Assembly (NCBI RefSeq): GCF_004769635.1
Contig: NZ_RQGH01000020.1
Span: 1-5,906 of the forward strand
From: Leptospira jelokensis
GTDB taxonomy: Bacteria; Spirochaetota; Leptospiria; Leptospirales; Leptospiraceae
Reading direction: 5' to 3'
DNA: 5,906 nt
Shown here: positions 1 to 5,906 of the stretch, in pieces
Layout of the letters: each line of letters begins with the position of its first letter
Position numbering within the stretch: position 1 is the stretch's first letter
Program-made: the position numbers and the translations under genes
The notes under the pieces: generated by a model
Told to the model about the DNA's origin: nothing
The model's database searches: none
The model's input: the letters and a program-made list of their open reading frames with translations, nothing else

Positions 1-1
1 G

Positions 2-1327
2 TTCAATAGGTTACTAAAACAAATTGTTTTTAGTTATTTTGCTTTTAGAACAAACTCTCGAATTAATGTTATTCCGGATGTAAAAGAAATTTATTTAGTT
101 CATTTATGTTTGAATGATTCCCGCCTTTTGGAAGCTGGCTTGTTACAGTCTAACTACTATCCAGGGTTACCAGATTTTCTTGAAAAGAAAGGGAAAACTG
201 TAATTCGAATTCCTTGGGTTGCTTCCACGGCTTTAACCATTAAAGAAGTAGTAGAAAGATTGAGAAAAGGGGGTGCGTGGATTCCAGAGGACTTTTTGAA
301 TATTTGTGATATAGTTACCTCTTTTTGGAAGAGTGTAAAGACTAGTTTTTCGCTCTTGCATAAGGGAAAAATTAAAAATATAGATGTATCATCACTATTA
401 ACTCGTGAATTTTGGATCCACTTGAGTGGTTCACCCGAGTTAGTTGTTTTTTTTCGTTACTTACCTGCCTTAGAAAAGTTTATTAAGAAAGGTACTAGTA
501 TTCGGTCTTATAATCATTTTGAAAATATGCCATTTGAAAAAGTGATTCCTGATTATTTCAAACATAAAGGCAGTTGGGATTTTAAACAAATAGGATACCA
601 TCATACCATAGTTTCGAACGATTTTCTTGGATACAATTTGTACGAATCGGAAGAGACCAGTTCTTATTTTCCTGATTTGATTGTTGCGAATGGAAGCATA
701 AGTTCTAAACTTTATTCCGAAAATTTAACATCCAATGGTCGAGTTCGGATAGGCCCATCATTAAGGCAAAAGGACCCCGGTCCAATCCAAAAAATTGACA
801 AACAAAAACGACTGCTGATTCTTTTGCCTTTAGAGTTAAATGCATGTATTGAGCTTTTGTCAGCTTTTTCTCATTTGAATCGAATCATAAGTGAATTCAA
901 AATTCAAACTTTGATTAGGTTACATCCCATTATGTCAGTCACATACCTAAAGGCTAAGTTAACCAAATTAAATTTTCACATCCCAGAGGATTGGATTGTA
1001 TCCAAACAGGACTTGTATTCAGATTTGTTTGAGTCTCAATATGTAGCTGTATCAGCAAGTGCTAGCATCATTGATGCAATTTTATGTAATTGTATTCCGA
1101 TTCCAGTGGGTCGACTTTTAGATTTAGATTTGAATGGTTTGGACTTTTATTCGGATAGGTATCCATTATTAAAATCTATCAGGCCAGGTAATCTTGAAAA
1201 ATGGCTCCATAAGCTATTTTCAGCGGACCCAAATGAATTCTCGGGTCAGCTGAAAGCAATACAGGAAGATTTGAGGGTAGGTTTATGTTCCAACTCTGAA
1301 GACCTAATGAATCAATTTTTAGTTTAG
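2..1327 (+). CDS. Surface-carbohydrate biosynthesis protein, GT-B-like, 5'-truncated by window edge
   Basis: The frame is open from base 2 to the TAG at 1325-1327, giving 441 visible residues with no stop before the left edge, so the true start lies upstream. A TTG at 110 is in frame, but it has no Shine-Dalgarno sequence and sits inside continuous coding-like sequence, so I read it as an internal leucine. I do not recognise an exact family. Visible residues 52-57 (YYPGLP, about nt 155-172) and the following DFLEKKGK stretch resemble the N-terminal part of proteins annotated as surface carbohydrate biosynthesis proteins. An RLHP motif (nt 917-928) and a Ser/Ala-rich stretch followed by a glycine loop (SASASIID through PIPVG, nt 1052-1111) resemble the C-terminal nucleotide-sugar-binding half of GT-B glycosyltransferases. 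No signal peptide or membrane segment is visible. A glycosyltransferase role is inferred from these motifs and the neighbours. The next gene starts 10 bases after its stop. Confidence 0.72.
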   Translation, partial: FNRLLKQIVFSYFAFRTNSRINVIPDVKEIYLVHLCLNDSRLLEAGLLQSNYYPGLPDFLEKKGKTVIRIPWVASTALTIKEVVERLRKGGAWIPEDFLNICDIVTSFWKSVKTSFSLLHKGKIKNIDVSSLLTREFWIHLSGSPELVVFFRYLPALEKFIKKGTSIRSYNHFENMPFEKVIPDYFKHKGSWDFKQIGYHHTIVSNDFLGYNLYESEETSSYFPDLIVANGSISSKLYSENLTSNGRVRIGPSLRQKDPGPIQKIDKQKRLLILLPLELNACIELLSAFSHLNRIISEFKIQTLIRLHPIMSVTYLKAKLTKLNFHIPEDWIVSKQDLYSDLFESQYVAVSASASIIDAILCNCIPIPVGRLLDLDLNGLDFYSDRYPLLKSIRPGNLEKWLHKLFSADPNEFSGQLKAIQEDLRVGLCSNSEDLMNQFLV

Positions 1328-1337
1328 AAACGGATCT

Positions 1338-1928
1338 ATGAAGCAAACAAAAAAACACTATGATGATATTGCTAAGGAATATAACGAGTCACGACAAACG
1401 GGTTTAGTGGGTTTTCTAGTTAAAAGGGAATCTGAAGCAATTATGCAAAGGCTAAATGTTCAGGTTGGGGAAGACATCCTCGATGCGGGTTGCGGTTCCG
1501 GATTCTATGCGGAGAAAATATTAAAGCTAGGTGGCAAAGTTTTCGGAGTTGATCTTTCACCTGAAATGGTAAATGTTTGTATTGCGAAGGGGATAGATGC
1601 AGTACAGGGTGACTTAACGGAACTGAATCTACATAGGCAGTATAAAAAGATTCTTTGTGCTGGCTCGCTGGAATTTATAGAAGACCAGACACAACTGTTT
1701 AATTCACTTACATCTCATTTGGATACTAGCGGGAAATTATTTTGTCTTTTCCCTCGATTCAACTGGGCGGGATTTCTATATAGACTCTATCATTTTTCGC
1801 ATGGCGTTAGGATCCTTTTGTTTAATAGCTCAGATTGTGAAAAAATAGCAGAAGATAATGGTCTTGAAATTATCGATATTTGTTATCCAGAACCTTTAAC
1901 AAAACTAGTGACGTTTCAAAAGAAATGA
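1338..1928 (+). CDS. Class I SAM-dependent methyltransferase (UbiE/Methyltransf_11 type)
   Basis: This 196-residue protein has the Rossmann-fold methyltransferase pattern. Motif I is LDAGCGSG at residues 48-55, and the acidic residue expected to bind the SAM ribose is Asp72 in GVDLS. Asp92 in QGDL fits the adenine-contacting position. The segment CAGSLEFIED (107-116) corresponds to motif IV/post-motif. The N-terminal YDDIAKEYNE (8-17) is the usual opening of UbiE-like enzymes. The length is short but complete for a single-domain enzyme. The ATG at 1338 lies 10 bases after the previous stop and has only a weak purine stretch (CGGA at 1331-1334). Its TGA overlaps the next gene's ATG (ATGA, 1925-1928). 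In this setting it probably methylates a sugar, an NDP-sugar or a glycan end. The acceptor cannot be read from the sequence. Confidence 0.88.
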   Translation: MKQTKKHYDDIAKEYNESRQTGLVGFLVKRESEAIMQRLNVQVGEDILDAGCGSGFYAEKILKLGGKVFGVDLSPEMVNVCIAKGIDAVQGDLTELNLHRQYKKILCAGSLEFIEDQTQLFNSLTSHLDTSGKLFCLFPRFNWAGFLYRLYHFSHGVRILLFNSSDCEKIAEDNGLEIIDICYPEPLTKLVTFQKK

Positions 1929-2641
1929 ACAAAACAAAAATAGTAATTATGTGTGGTGGTCGTGGAAAACGATTAGGTGAAATTACCGAAAAGATTCCAA
2001 AACCTCTGGTTAAAATTGGCAGTCAAACAATACTGCAATTAAAGTATGAAAATTATTATAACCAGGGATTTCGTGATTTTATTTTTTGTATAGGCTATAA
2101 GGGCGATTTGATTCAAAATGAAGTACGGTCTTTTGCTAAAGACGGGAGTATTGAGTTTTCGGATTCGGGAGAGGATGCGGGAATTCTAAAGAGATTACAC
2201 ACCGCGCTTCCCTTGATGTCGGAGAATATCATTTTGACATATGGTGATACCTTTACTGATTTAGATTTAAATCATTTAGTAAATATGCATAAGGAAAGTA
2301 AATGTGAGGCAACAATAGTAGTGGCCCCTATTCAAAATCCATTTGGCTTAGTCGAATTCGATAGTAGAAGTAGGGTAACAAGTTTTAAAGAGAAGCCCAC
2401 TCTGAATTATTATATTGGCTATGCGGTTCTAGATAAGACTTCCTTTGATTATGCTCCTGAAAAAGTTTTTCATCTAGAAGATGGACAAGGTTTAGTTACT
2501 TTTTACAAAATTATGATCGCATTAGATAAGCTAAATACATTTTATCATTCCGGATTACAGATTACTTTTAATACGGAAGATGAACTGAAAGTTGCTCAAA
2601 AACAATTAATACAATTTTACACATCGGTTGAGGAAAAATGA
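1925..2641 (+). CDS. Sugar-1-phosphate nucleotidyltransferase, RfbF-like
   Basis: This 238-residue NTP_transferase-family enzyme would couple a sugar 1-phosphate to an NTP to form an NDP-sugar and pyrophosphate in the cytoplasm. The N-terminal nucleotide-binding signature is MCGGRGKRLGEIT (9-21) followed by PKPLVKIG (25-32). CIGYKGD (55-61), GILKRL (86-91) and TYGDTFTDLD (105-114, with the metal-binding Asp108) match the layout of glucose-1-phosphate cytidylyltransferase RfbF. FGLVEFD (140-146) and FKEKP (154-158) complete the core. The usual GGFF segment is replaced by IGYAVL, and the protein is somewhat shorter than typical RfbF, so both the nucleotide and the sugar are uncertain. A mannose- or heptose-1-phosphate guanylyltransferase is also possible. 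I chose the ATG at 1925 because the family's N-terminus begins there and it overlaps the upstream TGA. An in-frame TTG at 1880 would add 15 unrelated residues inside the methyltransferase gene. Confidence 0.87.
   Translation: MNKTKIVIMCGGRGKRLGEITEKIPKPLVKIGSQTILQLKYENYYNQGFRDFIFCIGYKGDLIQNEVRSFAKDGSIEFSDSGEDAGILKRLHTALPLMSENIILTYGDTFTDLDLNHLVNMHKESKCEATIVVAPIQNPFGLVEFDSRSRVTSFKEKPTLNYYIGYAVLDKTSFDYAPEKVFHLEDGQGLVTFYKIMIALDKLNTFYHSGLQITFNTEDELKVAQKQLIQFYTSVEEK
2630..2634 (+). promoter_or_regulatory. Ribosome binding site of the SDR gene
   Basis: GAGGA lies 3-4 bases before the ATG at 2638, inside the last codons of the nucleotidyltransferase gene. With the ATGA overlap it supports coupled translation and fixes the SDR start. 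The spacing is rather short. Confidence 0.55.
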
Positions 2642-3609
2642 AGGGAAAAAAAATTCTTATTACTGGTGGGGCTGGTTTTATTGGCTCTCACCTAACTAAA
2701 AAATTATTAAGTCTTGGTGCAGAAGTTACTGTTGTAGTAAAATACAAAAGTATTATTGATAATGTTCGATTAAGTGCTGTTTGGGATCATGTAGAAGTGT
2801 TGGAAGCGGATTTAAGAAATATTGACTCACTTCGTCAGTTTGAGAAACGAACATTCGATCATATATATCACTTAGCAGCATATAACCATGTAGGGGATAG
2901 CTTCCTTCATGTCAACGAAGCAATGATGGCAAATGCCGTGGCTACTGCTAACCTAATGGAATATGTCCAGAATTATGATAAATTTTTATATATGTCGACA
3001 TCTGAAGTGTATGGCTATCAAACTTCAGTTCCATTTCAAGAGGATATGCTTCCATTTCCTGTATCACCTTATTCCGTTGGGAAGTATGCGGGTGAATTGT
3101 ATGCTAAAATGAAAAAACATCAGACTGGAAAAAAAATTATAACCGTGCGTGGATTTAATACTTTCGGTCCTTACCAAAGTGATCGGGCCGTTATTCCAGA
3201 GTTGATTATTAAATGTCTTCGAGGCCTACCAATTGAAACAACTAAGGGGGTTCAAACAAGAGAATTCAATTATGTTGATAATATTGTAAGTGGCCTAATC
3301 GCAGCGGTAAATAGTGAATATACATATGATGGAACGTTTAATATTGGCTCAAATCGTGAAATTGCGATTCGAGATTTAGTAACAATGATTCACAAAGCTT
3401 GTGATTCAAAATCTGAGCTAAAGATTGGTGCTTTGCCCGATAGACCGACTGAAATTTGGAGAATGTGTGCGGACGATTCGAGAGCACAGGAATTATTTGG
3501 TTGGAAAGCTGAAATTTCTTTTGAAGAAGGCTTGGGAAAAACGGTTGCCTGGTTCAAAGAATATGTCTCTGTATTTTACGATAAATCGTCCAATCTGAAC
3601 AAATTATAA
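2638..3609 (+). CDS. NAD(P)-dependent NDP-sugar epimerase/4,6-dehydratase, extended SDR, LegB-like
   Basis: This 323-residue extended short-chain dehydrogenase/reductase acts on a nucleotide sugar in the cytoplasm. The dinucleotide loop is GGAGFIG (10-16), and HLAA (78-81) is the second Rossmann signature. STSEVYG (120-126) and the Tyr145-X3-Lys149 pair form the catalytic site. FNTFGPYQSDRAVIP (173-187), TREFNYV (207-213), NIGSNREI (235-242) and RPTEIWRM (269-276) recur in the LegB group of UDP/GDP-GlcNAc 4,6-dehydratases and its relatives. The Glu in STSEVYG is the residue 4,6-dehydratases use as general base, which supports dehydratase over plain epimerase, but substrate and product are not proven. 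Lys35 lies near the end of the second strand where many NAD enzymes have Asp, so cofactor preference is open. The start overlaps the previous TGA (ATGA) behind GAGGA at 2630-2634. The protein is full length. It presumably uses the product of the adjacent nucleotidyltransferase. Confidence 0.88.
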   Translation: MKGKKILITGGAGFIGSHLTKKLLSLGAEVTVVVKYKSIIDNVRLSAVWDHVEVLEADLRNIDSLRQFEKRTFDHIYHLAAYNHVGDSFLHVNEAMMANAVATANLMEYVQNYDKFLYMSTSEVYGYQTSVPFQEDMLPFPVSPYSVGKYAGELYAKMKKHQTGKKIITVRGFNTFGPYQSDRAVIPELIIKCLRGLPIETTKGVQTREFNYVDNIVSGLIAAVNSEYTYDGTFNIGSNREIAIRDLVTMIHKACDSKSELKIGALPDRPTEIWRMCADDSRAQELFGWKAEISFEEGLGKTVAWFKEYVSVFYDKSSNLNKL

Positions 3610-3611
3610 CT

Positions 3612-4547
3612 ATGATTTCTGTAATATCACCTATCTACAATGAAGCGGAAAATTTGGAGGAGTTATGTGCTCGACTAACAAAAGCCCTTCGATCCACGAA
3701 AGAAGATTATGAAATACTACTAGTGGAAAACGGTAGTTGGGATGATTCTTTGAAGATCATAAAGGACTTGCGAAAAAAAAATCGGAAGATTAAATTCGTT
3801 AGCTTGTCTAGAAACTTTGGTCACCAAGGCGGAATTATGGCAGGGATAAATCATGCAAAAGGAAGTGTTGTCATTTCTTTAGATGGTGATTTACAACACC
3901 CTCCCGAATTAATTCCTGAAATGGTTCATTTATGGAGAAAAGGTTATGACGTAGTTTTCACCCTTAAAAAGGGGAAAGCGGAGCATGACAATTGGCGTTT
4001 TTTACCGTCCGCCATTTTTTATCGTGTTATGAATTTATTTTCTGAGGTGAAACTGTCTTATGGCCAATCGGATTTTCGTTTGATGGATCGGAAAGTAGTC
4101 GAGGTAATTAAAAATATTCCGGAAAAGAACCTTTTTTTAAGAGGAATGGTGGAATGGGTTGGATTCAAACAAATTGGTATTAAATATGATACTTTGCCAA
4201 GGAAGAAAGGCGAATCTAAATTTCGTTTAGGAAATTACATAAAATTTGCTTTAGACGGAATTTTTTCTTTTTCAATCCTACCGTTACGTGGTCTGCTCTA
4301 CTCTGGATTAGTAATTTCATTTTTTTGTGTAATGTATGCACTTTCGATTCTTATCATATATTTTTTGCGATTTGAGGGTTTCGATATCTATATCCCGCGA
4401 GGTTGGGGAACATTAGCCCTGGGACTTGTTTTTTTCAGTTCAATACAGTTGATAGGGATAGGAATTTTGGGTGAGTATATCGGTCGAATTTATACTCAAG
4501 TAAAACGAAGACCAGATTTTATTGTAAAAGAGGAGGCGCTGGATTGA
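3612..4547 (+). CDS. Polyprenyl-phosphate glycosyltransferase, GT2 DPM1/ArnC/GtrB-like, membrane-anchored
   Basis: This 311-residue enzyme is expected to move a sugar from an NDP-sugar to undecaprenyl phosphate on the cytoplasmic face of the inner membrane. The N-terminus ISVISPIYNEAENL is canonical for GT2 and fixes the start. The catalytic domain carries LDGDLQHPPE (90-99; the DXD metal site is Asp91/Asp93), SLSRNFGHQGG (64-74), QSDFRLMDR (152-160) and RKKGESKF (197-204). Two hydrophobic helices follow, at about 228-251 and 266-287. The tail GEYIGRIYTQVKRRP (287-301) is typical of the DPM1/GtrB/ArnC subgroup. The usual VDDGS or VNDGS motif reads VENGS at 38-42, which is atypical. The ATG comes 2 bases after the SDR stop with no visible Shine-Dalgarno sequence, so translation is probably reinitiated from upstream. 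Its TGA overlaps the TTG of the deacetylase gene. The donor sugar is unknown, but the neighbour suggests an N-acylated amino sugar. Confidence 0.92.
   Translation: MISVISPIYNEAENLEELCARLTKALRSTKEDYEILLVENGSWDDSLKIIKDLRKKNRKIKFVSLSRNFGHQGGIMAGINHAKGSVVISLDGDLQHPPELIPEMVHLWRKGYDVVFTLKKGKAEHDNWRFLPSAIFYRVMNLFSEVKLSYGQSDFRLMDRKVVEVIKNIPEKNLFLRGMVEWVGFKQIGIKYDTLPRKKGESKFRLGNYIKFALDGIFSFSILPLRGLLYSGLVISFFCVMYALSILIIYFLRFEGFDIYIPRGWGTLALGLVFFSSIQLIGIGILGEYIGRIYTQVKRRPDFIVKEEALD
4531..4536 (+). promoter_or_regulatory. Consensus Shine-Dalgarno for the TTG-started deacetylase
   Basis: A full AGGAGG lies 7 bases before the TTG at 4544, within the 3' end of the GT2 gene. It is the strongest ribosome binding site in the window and the main reason to accept TTG as the start of the next gene. 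The TTGA overlap with the GT2 stop codon suggests coupled production of the two enzymes. Confidence 0.85.
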
Positions 4548-5374
4548 AAAAACTCATTGTGTCTGGTGATGACTTTGGTTTACATTCGTCTATCAATGAA
4601 GCCATAGAAGAAGGTTTTCAAAAAGGAATTTTAACGTCAGCATCCTTAGTTGTCAACGGTGAAGCAGTTGACGAAGCGATACGAATTGCAAAAAGAAATC
4701 CAGGGTTAGGTATTGGCCTGCACCTAACTTTAATTGAAGAAAAATCTCTAACTCATTCTAAATTCTTAGCTCCGCGAGGAGTATTACCGTCTAACCATAA
4801 TCAATTGGCCAAGGATATTCTGTTAAGTAAAGTTCCCATTGAGGAAGTTTTGGCCGAAGTGGATGCTCAGTTTTCGTTTATTAAGGAAAAAGTAAAAAAT
4901 TTAACTCACCTTGACAGTCATCGCCATATGCATATGCTTCCAAAAATTTGGAGTGCTGTTACAAAACTGGCTAAAAAATACGATGTAAACAAAATCAGAT
5001 ATGTCGATGTTCCTTTCTTTGACTATCGTAAAGATCAAATTTTTAAAGATATCATTGCTACTGGATTTAAGTTTTTAAAAATTTTCCGAAAGCGAATAAT
5101 TGCTCCAAATCGATTTATTGGTTTTATGGAAAGTGGAAATTGGAATGAAGATAAATTCGTTGGTTTTTTGGATAAGTTAAAAACCGGGATATGGGAAGTA
5201 GGAATGCATCCAGGAAATAGTGATAAAGCATTGAATCTTAAATTTCCTAATTGGAATAGTTATTTTGCGTATTCATTTTCCTGGGAGAATGAACTTAAGA
5301 CTCTGACTTCGGCAAAAGTAAAAAAAGAACTAAAAGAATCTGATATAAAGTTAATAAATTACGGTGATATATAA
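4544..5374 (+). CDS. YdjC/ChbG/HpnK/NaxD-type carbohydrate deacetylase
   Basis: This 276-residue protein belongs to the YdjC-like family, whose members remove N-acetyl groups from chito-oligosaccharides (ChbG), hopanoid intermediates (HpnK) or undecaprenyl-phosphate amino sugars (NaxD). Visible motifs in order are VSGDDFGL (6-13, with the Asp9-Asp10 pair), TSASLVVNG (31-39), GLHLTL (58-63, His60), HLDSHRHMHMLP (122-133, metal-ligand His126 and neighbouring histidines) and EVGMHPG (218-224, His222). All expected metal and catalytic positions are present and the length is normal, so it should be active. It has no signal peptide, which suggests a cytoplasmic enzyme acting at the inner leaflet. 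It starts at TTG 4544, overlapping the GT2 stop, behind a perfect AGGAGG. The next ORF begins 5 bases after its TAA. The tight link to a polyprenyl-phosphate transferase favours a NaxD-like role over chitin catabolism. That is inference. Confidence 0.9.
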   Translation: MKKLIVSGDDFGLHSSINEAIEEGFQKGILTSASLVVNGEAVDEAIRIAKRNPGLGIGLHLTLIEEKSLTHSKFLAPRGVLPSNHNQLAKDILLSKVPIEEVLAEVDAQFSFIKEKVKNLTHLDSHRHMHMLPKIWSAVTKLAKKYDVNKIRYVDVPFFDYRKDQIFKDIIATGFKFLKIFRKRIIAPNRFIGFMESGNWNEDKFVGFLDKLKTGIWEVGMHPGNSDKALNLKFPNWNSYFAYSFSWENELKTLTSAKVKKELKESDIKLINYGDI

Positions 5375-5379
5375 TTCAT

Positions 5380-5865
5380 ATGGAAAAAGAAGTTTATTTG
5401 CAGTTTTATAAGATGGAAGAATCGAACTGGTGGTTTCGTGGTACCAGGATGTTTTTGTTAGATTGGATCAAACGTAGCTTCAAGATAAAACCTTTAAAAT
5501 CTTTAGATGTAGGATGTGGAACGGGAATCTGGCTCAGCGAACTTTCTAAGTTTGGAGATGCTGTTGGACTTGATGTATCTGAAGAGGCATATAAGTTTTG
5601 CAAATCTAGGGGAATGGAAATCAAACTAGGGAGTATAGAAAAGATACCATTTTCAAACAATGTGTTTGATTTAGTAACCGCAATTGGTGTAATCGAACAT
5701 GTGGATGATGATCAAGCTATTCGTGAAATAGCTCGGGTTTTGAAAATTGGTGGTAAAGTCGTAATTTTGACATCTGCATTCAAATCCTTATGGAGCAAAG
5801 GTAAGAGAAAAACCGACCACCATTTCACAAGGGAACCGATTGCCAAAAAAAACACACTCGAATAA
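5380..5865 (+). CDS. Class I SAM-dependent methyltransferase, C-terminus apparently truncated
   Basis: The 161 residues start with the EESNWWFRGTR segment (13-23), a variant of the HWWFRGRR opening seen in many polysaccharide-cluster methyltransferases. They continue with motif I LDVGCGTG (42-49), GLDVSEEA (63-70, Asp65 for the SAM ribose), IPFSNNVFDLV (89-99) and IGVIEHVDDD (102-111). GGKVVILTSAFKSLWS (124-139) is the usual strand after motif IV. In relatives this is followed by an HD...HH..RRYT segment and a further 60-90 residues. Here it reads KGKRKTDHHFTRE, and the frame ends at TAA 5863-5865 just after an A8 tract (5845-5852), so a frameshift, deletion or sequencing error is likely. The ATG at 5380 is 5 bases after the deacetylase stop, with only a distant weak GGTGA. 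The substrate is unknown. SAM binding should be intact, but acceptor recognition may be lost if the truncation is real. Confidence 0.78.
   Translation: MEKEVYLQFYKMEESNWWFRGTRMFLLDWIKRSFKIKPLKSLDVGCGTGIWLSELSKFGDAVGLDVSEEAYKFCKSRGMEIKLGSIEKIPFSNNVFDLVTAIGVIEHVDDDQAIREIARVLKIGGKVVILTSAFKSLWSKGKRKTDHHFTREPIAKKNTLE
5845..5852 (+). repeat. A8 homopolymer near the end of the second methyltransferase gene
   Basis: Eight consecutive A residues sit four codons before the premature-looking stop. One A fewer would keep the frame open to the window end. One A more would carry it to a TGA at 5904-5906. A slippage or read error here is a plausible cause of the short C-terminus. Similar A8-A9 runs occur harmlessly elsewhere in the window, so the run alone proves nothing. 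Confidence 0.6.
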
Positions 5866-5906
5866 TGTCGATATTTCCCTATACGCGAATCTTCAAAAGC
5901 AAATGA
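5866..5906. other. Tail with no assigned gene
   Basis: These 41 bases follow the TAA of the second methyltransferase. The only start is an ATG at 5865-5867 overlapping that stop, which gives 13 codons to a TGA at the last bases of the window and is too short to call. No inverted repeat or U-tract of a terminator is visible. It is either the beginning of a gap or the out-of-frame remainder of the methyltransferase gene. Confidence 0.4.

Noticed and set aside
110..112. TTG at 110 as the start of the first gene
   Set aside because: It has no ribosome binding site, and the frame is open and coding-like all the way to the window edge, so this is most likely an internal Leu codon.
1880..1924. TTG at 1880 as an earlier start for the nucleotidyltransferase
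   Set aside because: It would add 15 residues with no family match and a 49-base overlap with the methyltransferase gene. The ATG at 1925 begins right at the conserved N-terminus and gives the usual 4-base overlap.
2646..2653. A8 runs at 2646-2653 and 3129-3136 in the SDR gene as phase-variation sites
   Set aside because: They encode ordinary Lys-rich stretches in an intact gene of an AT-rich genome, and nothing else points to slippage.
4925..4936. Perfect 12-base palindrome CATATGCATATG
   Set aside because: It encodes the HMHM part of the conserved deacetylase metal-site motif, so it is explained by codon choice and is not a regulatory site.
5406..5660. 84-codon open frame on the minus strand
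   Set aside because: It lies wholly inside the second methyltransferase gene, which has clear SAM-binding motifs. The reverse frame shows no recognisable domain.
5865..5906. 13-codon ORF from the ATG overlapping the last stop
   Set aside because: It is too short, has no recognisable content, and is equally explained as the out-of-frame remainder of the methyltransferase gene.

Overview
The window is a densely packed, single-strand block of surface-polysaccharide (O-antigen/LPS or glycolipid) biosynthesis genes from an AT-rich bacterium. All seven genes are on the + strand. No gap between them exceeds 10 bases, and three junctions are 4-base stop/start overlaps, as expected for one polycistronic transcript. 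No promoter or terminator is visible, so the operon continues upstream and probably downstream. The low GC, the use of TTG starts and the style of the proteins would fit a spirochaete such as Leptospira. That assignment is an impression from pattern memory, not something the sequence proves.

Layout: (1) 2-1327, the 3' part of a large unrecognised protein with GT-B/surface-carbohydrate features, whose reading frame is open through the left edge; (2) 1338-1928, a small class I SAM methyltransferase; (3) 1925-2641, a sugar-1-phosphate nucleotidyltransferase nearest in style to RfbF; (4) 2638-3609, an extended-SDR NDP-sugar epimerase/dehydratase with LegB-like motifs; (5) 3612-4547, a GT2 polyprenyl-phosphate sugar transferase with two C-terminal membrane helices; (6) 4544-5374, a YdjC/ChbG/HpnK-type sugar deacetylase starting at TTG behind a perfect AGGAGG; (7) 5380-5865, a second SAM methyltransferase whose C-terminus looks cut short at an A8 tract.

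Working model (inference): the nucleotidyltransferase activates a sugar and the SDR modifies it (for example by 4,6-dehydration). The GT2 enzyme loads a sugar onto undecaprenyl phosphate at the inner membrane. The translationally coupled deacetylase then removes an N-acyl group from the lipid-linked sugar, as in the ArnC/ArnD and FlmF2/NaxD pairs. The methyltransferases may decorate the glycan. The GT-C transferase that would use such a lipid-linked amino sugar is not in the window. The GT2-deacetylase pair is the most interesting element. The families themselves are known, and I see no mobile element, CRISPR array, RNA gene or clearly new system.
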